Shown here piece by piece: positions 8,210 to 13,175 of a DNA stretch of 13,175 nucleotides; positions within the stretch are counted from its first letter, which is position 1; each line of letters starts with the position of its first letter. The stretch is from an uncultured Collinsella sp. GTDB lineage: Bacteria > Actinomycetota > Coriobacteriia > Coriobacteriales > Coriobacteriaceae. Where the stretch lies: NCBI GenBank assembly GCA_900547125.1, contig URFU01000059.1, positions 1-13,175 on the forward strand, given 5' to 3'. The notes beneath the pieces are model-generated. The model had not been told where the DNA came from. It was given only the letters and a program-made list of their open reading frames with translations, and searched no databases. The translations under genes and the position numbers were made by a program.

Positions 8210-9208
8210 CTACAGGCCCACCTCGTTGAGCCATGTCGGCAGCGCGGTCTGTCGGATGCCTGCCGTCTGCAGCTTTTTGGCGAGCACTCCTGCCGAGCGG
8301 ACCTCGTTCATGGTAAAGCGCAGCAGAGGGTGACCGTAGAGCGATAGGTGCGCCTCGCGCTGTCGTTCGGCAACGAGCGTCTCGGCGGTGGTGCGTCCGG
8401 CCAGCATGGTCTGGTCGGTATATTTGATGAGCCCGTCGAGCTCGCCCAGCGTGAGTTCCCGCGCCTGGCGCTCCCAGGCAAAGTCCGTTCGTATGGGCTT
8501 GGCCGAATCGAAGGGGTCCGTCAGCTCGTATTGAAGCCAGTCGGGCGCAAAGCCCGTCTCGATCATGATGGCTCGGGCGACCGATTCCCCGCCGCTCTCG
8601 GCGCGGGCGTCGGCATATCGAAGCGTTGTGAGGGCGGTGCGAATCGCGCGACCATTGCGGGCAGTCGCTCGTTGCTCAACGGCCTCCATCAGCTGTTCCG
8701 ACGCAAGGCCGAGCTTTGAGATCGCCGAATCGGCAATGGGCATGCCGTCGGCAAAACCAGTTTGCAGCAGGCAATCTGTGGCCGTTTGGATGGGCGGCGT
8801 TACCGATATGCCGGCTCTGCGTATTGCTCCGGCCGGCTCAATCTGGTGTCGCTGAATATGTGCGCCCGGACGAGCCGACGGCTTTGTCGAGCTGCAAACA
8901 TGCACGACGTTCAGGTGTCGCCACGAGACCTCGAGCCCCAGCAGGCAAGCTGCCGAAAACGAGCAGAACGTCCAATCGGGATGGATGATCGCAAGGGCGC
9001 GGAGGATTTCGCAATGGCGTTGCGCTCGGTTGAGTTCATCCCAGCGCGTTTTTCGCGCAAACAACCCCGGCATGGGCGAGACAACCGTGCCGCCGGTGCG
9101 CCGAAGGAGCGCTTTTCGGATCGCCGTGCTCGGGGGAATCAGACAGCGCCCCTCTTGTTCGGCTTGAGTGAGCAGTTGGTCGATGAGCTGGTCATTGCAA
9201 TGGGTCAT
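8210..9208 (-). CDS. AbiEi-like protein with nuclease-like C-terminal domain (type IV TA antitoxin-like regulator)
   Basis: A 332-residue protein resembling actinobacterial proteins annotated as type IV toxin-antitoxin AbiEi-family regulators. The N-terminal half has the familiar run GLFARK (49-54), RALAIIHPDWTF, SAACLLGLEVSW and a VHVC strand. The C-terminal half looks like a small PD-(D/E)XK or DUF559-type fold: ESVARAI with Glu208, RTDFAW with Asp242, GELDGLIKY with Glu256, Asp258 and Lys262, and ERQREAHLSLYG with LRFTMNEV near 281-303. The start is supported by AAAAGGAGGCG on the minus strand at 9217-9227. No AbiEii nucleotidyltransferase toxin is next to it, so it is an orphan here. It is flanked on both sides by arrays of the same palindromic repeat. 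I infer a regulatory or defence role; enzymatic activity is unproven. Confidence 0.8.
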   Translation of the reverse strand: MTHCNDQLIDQLLTQAEQEGRCLIPPSTAIRKALLRRTGGTVVSPMPGLFARKTRWDELNRAQRHCEILRALAIIHPDWTFCSFSAACLLGLEVSWRHLNVVHVCSSTKPSARPGAHIQRHQIEPAGAIRRAGISVTPPIQTATDCLLQTGFADGMPIADSAISKLGLASEQLMEAVEQRATARNGRAIRTALTTLRYADARAESGGESVARAIMIETGFAPDWLQYELTDPFDSAKPIRTDFAWERQARELTLGELDGLIKYTDQTMLAGRTTAETLVAERQREAHLSLYGHPLLRFTMNEVRSAGVLAKKLQTAGIRQTALPTWLNEVGL

Positions 9209-9262
9209 GAGCTACCGCCTCCTTTTGGGTAGCAAAAACGTATCAGCTGGAACTTGCCGCTC

Positions 9263-9285
9263 AGCTGACCAAAAGCTGACCAAAA
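9263..9285 (-). promoter_or_regulatory. Tandem 11-base direct repeat upstream of the AbiEi-like gene
   Basis: AGCTGACCAAA occurs at 9263-9273 and again at 9274-9284, immediately adjacent; a partial CAGCTGG lies nearby at about 9244-9250. On the minus strand this reads as two TTTGGTCAGCT copies about 55-77 bases before the start codon. A repeat spaced by about one helical turn in a promoter region suggests an operator, possibly for autoregulation. I see no strong -10 box to confirm the promoter. Confidence 0.4.
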
Positions 9286-9504
9286 TCTAACCATGCAGGT
9301 AGATGACCTGCTTTTGGCGACATATTTCTTGTTTGAATCGGTGGGCGGTAATCGGCGACCGTGAACGGTAGCTGGATATGAAGTCTTGGTAAGTTTCGAG
9401 ACGTGTACTTTTTGAAAAAGAGCATTCTATCTGCTGTTTTGTGTTTCTGGATCGCATATTTGAAGGCATGTGATAAGGGCGGCGGACTGTCGCCTTGTAC
9501 CTGC
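9286..9504. other. Intergenic stretch with no supported gene
   Basis: About 220 bases, more AT-rich than the operon, between the AbiEi-like promoter region and array 2. No frame looks like a real gene on either strand. The only local structure is a small hairpin, GCAGGT at 9295-9300 with ACCTGC at 9306-9311, followed by TTTT. It is too weak to call a terminator with confidence. Confidence 0.5.
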
Positions 9505-9673
9505 GGAAACTGTGACCCGGAATGAGCGCTCGGAATGGGATGCATTTTCCGGTAGAAGCTTCAGCGGAAAGTGCATCCCAGAATTCAGGCTCAGAACGGG
9601 ACACGCTTTCCGGATGGCATGCTTAGCGGAAACTACGGCCCAGTTTTTGGCTCCAGAACGGGATACATTTTCC
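9505..9673. repeat. Array 2: three 46-base palindromic units of the same family as array 1
   Basis: Units at 9505-9550, 9566-9611 and 9628-9673 have the same layout as array 1: a 14-base GGAAA-to-CCC arm, an 18-base loop, and a 14-base GGG-to-TTTCC arm. Spacers are 15 and 16 bases, starts 61 and 62 apart. The middle unit has the left arm GGAAAGTGCATCCC, identical to arms at 7966 and 8090 in array 1. The array sits between two divergently oriented genes, so it is not restricted to gene 3' ends. Its presence on the other side of the AbiEi-like gene makes that gene a repeat-bounded cassette. Confidence 0.93.
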
Positions 9674-9730
9674 GGAACGGTCCACGTGCGGGGGTGTACC
9701 GCCCCTTTTGCGTGCGCCGCTTGTCGAATT

Positions 9731-9782
9731 GCGTTATAGCTAGCTATATTATAGGAAGGTATAATATAGCTAGCTATAACGC
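9731..9782. promoter_or_regulatory. Perfect 23-bp inverted repeat upstream of the DUF234 ATPase gene
   Basis: Bases 9731-9753 are the exact reverse complement of 9760-9782, separated by the six bases GGAAGG. Each arm contains ATAGCTAGCTAT, itself a 12-bp palindrome. TATAAT occurs at 9760-9765 inside the right arm and could serve as a -10 box; TTGTCG at 9721 with TATATT at 9745 is an alternative promoter with an 18-base spacer. The element ends 17 bases before the ATPase start codon and abuts its ribosome binding site (AAAGGAAGGA, 9783-9792). It could be an operator on DNA or a hairpin in the mRNA leader; there is no T-tract for termination. Confidence 0.85.
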
Positions 9783-9799
9783 AAAGGAAGGATGGCCCT

Positions 9800-11191
9800 A
9801 TGTTTATCGGAAGAACAGTGGAAATGTCCGAGCTCAATCGACTGTATGGCACGGGCTCCTTTGAAATGCCTGTGATTTACGGCCGCCGTCGTGTGGGTAA
9901 AACGCGCCTTATCACAGAGTTCATCCAAGGCAAGAAGGCTATTTACTTTCAAGCTCGTCGTACCAATGCGGAGGCAAACCTGCACGGCTTTAGCCAGGCG
10001 ATACTTGCAGGCTCGGTTGGTGCTGCAGGCGTGTCGTTTCGTAGTTTTGACGAAGCGTTCGATGCATTGGCCACCATGGCTCGCACGGAACGTTTGGTTG
10101 TCGTGATTGACGAGTATCCCTATCTCGCCCAATCGAATCCCGAGATCAGCTCGTTGCTGCAAGACAAGATCGATCACCTGTACAAAGAGACCAAGCTCAT
10201 GCTTATCCTGTGCGGGTCGTCGCTTTCGTTTATGGAAGAGCAGGTGTTGGGCTACGAGAGTCCGCTATACGGTAGGCGTACGGCCCAGTTTAAGATCATG
10301 CCGCTCGATTTTACGACGACCCTCGTACTGTGGCGGGGCATGAGTCGCGAAGACGCTGCAGTTTGCTATGGCATGACGGGTGGCATTCCTGCATATATCG
10401 AGAAAGTCGATCCTGCCGCACCGCTCAAGGACAACATCAAACGTCTTTTTCTTACTCCTACGGGCTATCTCTTTGAGGAGCCGAGTAACCTGCTATTGCA
10501 GGAGTGCCGCAATCCCGAGCAATATGATGCGATCGTGCAAGCAATTGCTCAGGGGCGCTCGAAGATCTCGGAGATTGCGAGCTCTACGGGAATCCCTGCG
10601 AGCAACGTAAAGAGCTATGTGGATAAGCTGGCGTCGCTTGGGATTGTCGAGCGCGAGCTGCCCCTAAACGAGACGAGCAATAAGCGAGCCGTGTATCTGC
10701 TGAGCGACCAGATGTTTAGGTTCTGGTACAAGTTTGTTCCGCAGAACATCGGGCTGATTCAAAACGATATGGCCGAGATGGCGTATAAGCGCATTGAGCC
10801 GCACGTATCGGATTACATGGGTACGGTCTTTGAGCTTATATGCAGACAATACGTGTACGAACTCGCGCGCGCGGGCCAGCTCGATGTGGTTCCGGCAAGC
10901 GTTGGGCGCTGGTGGGGGACGGATAATCGCACGCATACGCAGGAAGAAATCGACTTGATTGTTGACGATGGCGAGGGCGCTGCGCTGTTTGCGGAGTGCA
11001 AATGGCGCAATGAACCGGTAGGCGAGGATGTTCTGGAAAAGCTCGTGTACCGAAGCGAGCTCTTTAGGCGGCAGCACAAAAGCTATGCGATCTTCTCGAA
11101 GCGAGGCTTTACGCAAGGATGTCAGGAAGCTGCGGAGAGCAGGGGAGACGTCAAGCTGATCTCGTTTGCCGAGATGTGCGAGCGCAGATAA
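9800..11191 (+). CDS. P-loop ATPase with C-terminal DUF234 nuclease-like domain
   Basis: A 463-residue protein of the ATPase_2 (archaeal-type STAND-like ATPase) family fused to a DUF234 domain. It begins FIGRTVEMSELNRLY, the usual opening of this family. Walker A is GRRRVGKT at 28-35 and Walker B is VVVIDEYPYL with Asp104 and Glu105; CGSSLSFME follows as a sensor-like strand. A winged-helix-like section (SKISEIASSTGIPASNVKSYVDKL) sits in the middle. The C-terminus has a PD-(D/E)XK-type arrangement: Asp385 in EIDLIV and Glu399-x-Lys401 in FAECKW. The binding site AAAGGAAGGA lies 7 bases before ATG 9800. Codon use is visibly less GC-rich than the purine operon, consistent with later acquisition. 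Function is unknown; members are common accessory genes and may act in defence or mobile-element biology. A perfect palindrome precedes it. Confidence 0.9.
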   Translation: MFIGRTVEMSELNRLYGTGSFEMPVIYGRRRVGKTRLITEFIQGKKAIYFQARRTNAEANLHGFSQAILAGSVGAAGVSFRSFDEAFDALATMARTERLVVVIDEYPYLAQSNPEISSLLQDKIDHLYKETKLMLILCGSSLSFMEEQVLGYESPLYGRRTAQFKIMPLDFTTTLVLWRGMSREDAAVCYGMTGGIPAYIEKVDPAAPLKDNIKRLFLTPTGYLFEEPSNLLLQECRNPEQYDAIVQAIAQGRSKISEIASSTGIPASNVKSYVDKLASLGIVERELPLNETSNKRAVYLLSDQMFRFWYKFVPQNIGLIQNDMAEMAYKRIEPHVSDYMGTVFELICRQYVYELARAGQLDVVPASVGRWWGTDNRTHTQEEIDLIVDDGEGAALFAECKWRNEPVGEDVLEKLVYRSELFRRQHKSYAIFSKRGFTQGCQEAAESRGDVKLISFAEMCERR

Positions 11192-11241
11192 CCAAGCGTG
11201 CTCTGATGCGATGCTCGGAATGGGTCGCGCTAAGGATGCCA

Positions 11242-11356
11242 AGCGTAAAACCTTCAATGAAAATGGCGTAAAAACTACATCTGTCATGGCGTAAAAACTA
11301 CATTGAAAGTAGCGTAAAATCAGCATTGAGAATGGCGTAATTTCGCATATCGCGTG
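11242..11356. repeat. Five tandem 23-base iteron-like repeats
   Basis: Copies begin at 11242, 11265, 11288, 11311 and 11334, with no gaps, each exactly 23 bases. The shared core is (A/G)GCGTAAAA followed by a variable stretch and then CAT or CAAT about 13-16 bases in. Copies 2 and 3 are the closest, sharing GGCGTAAAAACTACAT; copy 5 is the most diverged (GGCGTAATTTCGCAT). The array lies between the two ATPase genes and ends 20 bases before the second start codon, so it probably overlaps that gene's promoter. Regularly spaced direct repeats of this size are typical of protein-binding iterons or operators; no replication initiator gene is visible here. Confidence 0.88.
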
Positions 11357-11376
11357 ATAGAGAGGGACGGCCGTCT

Positions 11377-12672
11377 ATGGATGCACCAAAGAGATTGACC
11401 CAAAAGGGATATAGGCCCCGGCTCATAGAGGAGCGCCTCGACACCCTTATGCGGGCGTTTGGCTGTGTGGAGATCAACGGCCCCAAATGGTGCGGCAAGA
11501 CCTGGACGGCGCTCTCTCGCTCGGCGAGCGTCTCCAGGCTCGATGAGCCTGCGCAGCGTGCGGCGGCAGAGGTCGACCCAAGCCTGGCGCTCATCGGCGA
11601 TGCGCCACACCTGGTCGATGAATGGCAGGAGGTGCCCGAGGTTTGGGATGCCGCCCGGCGTTTCGTGGACGCGAGCGGCAACGAACGGGGGACACTTTTG
11701 CTCACGGGCTCGACCGCGCTCAAAAGCGAGGAGCGCAGCCATGTTCGTCATTCCGGCACGGGTAGGATCGCCCGTCTGTCGATGCGCCCCATGGCCCTGT
11801 GTGAGTCGGGCGACGGCGAGCCGCTCGTGGCACTGGCAAGCCTCTTTAAGGGCGAGGATTTTGCCCCTCAGCGTCGCGAGAGCACGGTGGATGACGTCGC
11901 CCGCTGGTGCTGCAGGGGCGGTTGGCCTGCAAATCTTGGGCTTTCGGAAGATCTTGCGCGAGAGACGGCAAGCCAGTACGTGCACTCGGTGCTCGACGTC
12001 AACGTGCTGGACGAGGGCATGTCGCCCGAGCTTGCACACGGCCTTTTGCGAGCTCTTGCCATGAACGAGAGCCAGGCTGTCACGTACAAGACGCTCGTAA
12101 AGGACGCCTCGTACGGTGAGGCGGGCCCCGACGAGAGGACCATCGCTGCGTACTTGGACCTCTTCAACAGGCTCAAGCTGACCGAGGACCTGTGCGGATG
12201 GGAGCCGCCCATGCGCTCGAAGGCCCGCGTTCGCGTGCGCCCCAAGCGCTACTTCTGTGACCCGTCACTTGCGGCGGCGTTGCTGGGGGCTACCCCTGAG
12301 CGGCTGCTTGGCGATATGCAAACGCTGGGGATGCTCTTTGAGAATCTCGTCCTGCGCGACGTGCGCGTGTTCCTTTCCACCTACGGCGGTGTCGACAACA
12401 GTGTCCATTATTTCCGAGATGAGAAGGGCCTTGAGGTCGATCTGATCGTTGAGCACGACGGGCGCTGGGGAGCCATCGAGGTCAAGCTGAGTGATGCGAA
12501 AGCAGACGATGGAGCGAGAAATCTCAAGGCGCTGGAGAGGAAAGTGCTCTCCAATCCTGCCGCCCAGAATGCCGCGCCGGCGTTTTTGGCGGTCGTGGTT
12601 GGAAAGGGGAGTATTGCCTACACACGCGACGACGGCGTGGCGGTGATTCCCATGGCGGCACTTGGGGCGTAG
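11377..12672 (+). CDS. P-loop ATPase with C-terminal DUF4143 nuclease-like domain
   Basis: A 431-residue protein of the AAA_14 plus DUF4143 family. It opens with GYRPRLIEERL; Walker A is GPKWCGKT at 35-42; Walker B is HLVDEWQEVP with Asp81 and Glu82; the sensor strand is GTLLLTGST. GTGRIARLSMRPMAL and the WCCRGGWP motif follow, both typical of the family. The DUF4143 part contains a winged-helix-like section near TYKTLVKDAS, then FENLVLRDVRVF and a PD-(D/E)XK-like core: Glu353-x-Asp355 in GLEVDLIV and Glu368-x-Lys370 in AIEVKLS. AGAGAGG at about 11360-11366 precedes ATG 11377. Length is normal and the frame intact. Family members are widespread accessory ATPases of unknown function. The adjacent DUF234 ATPase is on the same strand but separated by 185 bases holding a repeat array, so the two are probably controlled separately. 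Confidence 0.92.
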   Translation: MDAPKRLTQKGYRPRLIEERLDTLMRAFGCVEINGPKWCGKTWTALSRSASVSRLDEPAQRAAAEVDPSLALIGDAPHLVDEWQEVPEVWDAARRFVDASGNERGTLLLTGSTALKSEERSHVRHSGTGRIARLSMRPMALCESGDGEPLVALASLFKGEDFAPQRRESTVDDVARWCCRGGWPANLGLSEDLARETASQYVHSVLDVNVLDEGMSPELAHGLLRALAMNESQAVTYKTLVKDASYGEAGPDERTIAAYLDLFNRLKLTEDLCGWEPPMRSKARVRVRPKRYFCDPSLAAALLGATPERLLGDMQTLGMLFENLVLRDVRVFLSTYGGVDNSVHYFRDEKGLEVDLIVEHDGRWGAIEVKLSDAKADDGARNLKALERKVLSNPAAQNAAPAFLAVVVGKGSIAYTRDDGVAVIPMAALGA

Positions 12673-12698
12673 TGGTTTTGCGGGCGTGCCGTGCTTCC

Positions 12699-12743
12699 TT
12701 TACCGAAAATCCATTTGGTAAACCAGATGCTCGCGGATAGAAT
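12699..12743 (+). promoter_or_regulatory. Promoter overlapped by a 24-base near-palindrome
   Basis: TTGGTA at 12715-12720 and TAGAAT at 12738-12743 are 17 bases apart, a good vegetative promoter. The -35 box lies inside an inverted repeat at 12699-12722: TTTACC pairs with GGTAAA, and pairing continues inward for nine positions counting one G-T. A repressor binding this palindrome would block the -35 box. Transcription would start near 12750. Confidence 0.55.
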
Positions 12744-12749
12744 AAAGTT

Positions 12750-12965
12750 GACGGCAGCCCAAGGGTGATAGCTGGGCAGCGCTGTTGCTTGGTCAAGAGG
12801 TCAGTGCCTTAATGGCAGCGACTTGTTATGCTTCGAATGCTGCTTGAGTGCCTCGGAAAGTTCGATAAGCGCCGTGAAGAGCGAGACCAAAGCAACCAAG
12901 AGCTCTACGAGCTCTGATGGGCCCGGGATGACCGCTGATTCAAGTCACCGGGCCCAAATCTTTTT
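12750..12965 (+). ncRNA. Candidate short transcript between a promoter and a strong terminator
   Basis: A good promoter (12715-12743) and a strong terminator (12918-12965) delimit a transcript of about 215 bases. The only plus-strand frame ending at the terminator is a 29-codon ATG frame at 12828-12917 (product starts MLRMLLECLGKF), whose stop abuts the hairpin, but it has no ribosome binding site. On the opposite strand, a frame at 12801-12899 encodes a hydrophobic segment (LVALVSLFTALIEL) with a polar tail, but only a TTG start without a binding site. It may therefore be a small RNA, a leader, or a remnant. No known RNA family is recognised. Confidence 0.35.
12918..12965 (+). terminator. 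Rho-independent terminator
   Basis: TGGGCCCGG at 12918-12926 pairs with CCGGGCCCA at 12948-12956. An inner TGAC at 12929-12932 pairs with GTCA at 12944-12947 around an 11-base loop, with a two-base bulge. AATCTTTTT follows. Orientation is plus; it closes the short transcription unit that starts near 12750. Confidence 0.85.
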
Positions 12966-13127
12966 CATGCATTTGAATAGAGCGGGCGATTCTCTTGGGG
13001 CCGTCTGCATGGCGTGCGACCAGCGCATGGTATTGCGCCCCGCTTTCATGTCCGCACGGGCGCCTATCCTTACGGCAATGTAGCCGCCTATGTAGCAAGC
13101 GGCAGTTGACGGAGAAAGGCCCTAACC
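12966..13127. other. Leader region with no supported gene
   Basis: About 160 bases between the terminator and the next start codon. I see no convincing reading frame. TGTAGC is repeated at 13079-13084 and 13091-13096. No clear promoter was found, although the gene after 13128 must be transcribed from here or by readthrough. Confidence 0.4.
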
Positions 13128-13175
13128 GTGTCAGCTGAAAAGATGCCGTGTATCTCGGCTATCGATACGACGAAC
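13128..13175 (+). CDS. Start of an unidentified gene, cut by window edge
   Basis: A GTG codon at 13128 is preceded by GGAGAAAGG at 13111-13119 with eight bases between, a convincing ribosome binding site. Sixteen codons remain to the window end (MSAEKMPCISAIDTTN). That is too short to identify the product. The preceding TAA and the strong binding site make this start the best choice in the last 100 bases. Confidence 0.55.
   Translation, partial: MSAEKMPCISAIDTTN

Noticed and set aside
9295..9315. Small terminator (GCAGGT/ACCTGC then TTTT)
   Set aside because: Only six base pairs and four T, with no plus-strand gene upstream to terminate.
9691..9713. Possible GC hairpin with T-run after array 2
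   Set aside because: GGGG/CCCC pairing is short and alternatives compete; no upstream plus-strand gene requires a terminator there.
11242..11356. Plasmid or phage replication origin
   Set aside because: Iteron-like spacing is suggestive, but there is no Rep gene, no clear AT-rich unwinding region and no DnaA box; called only as an iteron-like repeat.
12823..13083. An 86-codon TTG-start plus-strand frame
   Set aside because: It runs through the strong terminator at 12918-12965, has a TTG start without a binding site and no recognisable sequence features.

Overview
The window looks like a chromosomal segment of a gut actinobacterium of the class Coriobacteriia, most likely Collinsella or a close relative. 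This is inferred from the GC-rich coding style, the anaerobic purine-degradation genes and the general look of the accessory genes. No rRNA or other strict taxonomic marker is present, so the genus is a judgement.

Region 1 (1-7700) is a compact plus-strand metabolic operon: the 3' part of ssnA, a structured 148-base intercistronic region, ygfK, a four-cluster RnfB-like ferredoxin, and a xanthine dehydrogenase of the selenium-dependent type, closed by a clear Rho-independent terminator. These are members of the gene set linked to anaerobic purine and uric acid breakdown in gut bacteria. The dehydrogenase carries only its Fe-S and molybdenum domains. YgfK (flavin, NAD(P) and Fe-S sites) and the ferredoxin are therefore natural candidates for carrying its electrons. 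The SsnA fragment has Leu where the second His of the metal-binding H-x-H motif is expected.

Region 2 (about 7700-9790) is accessory DNA. A minus-strand orphan AbiEi-like protein gene sits between two arrays of the same palindromic repeat. Array 1 has seven 46-base palindromes plus a half copy at a period of 61-62 bases; array 2 has three. Next to the second array is a perfect 23-bp inverted repeat just upstream of the following gene.

Region 3 (9800-12672) holds two plus-strand genes for P-loop ATPases fused to PD-(D/E)XK-like C-terminal domains (DUF234 type and DUF4143 type). Each has its own conspicuous cis element: the 23-bp palindrome for the first, five tandem 23-base iteron-like repeats for the second.

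Region 4 (12673-13175) has no convincing large gene. It contains a near-palindromic element overlapping a good promoter, a likely short transcript ending at a strong terminator, and the first 16 codons of a further plus-strand gene at the window edge.

The best candidates for something undescribed are the 62-base-period palindrome arrays around the AbiEi-like gene, and the pattern of ATPase-nuclease genes each controlled by its own palindrome or iteron set.
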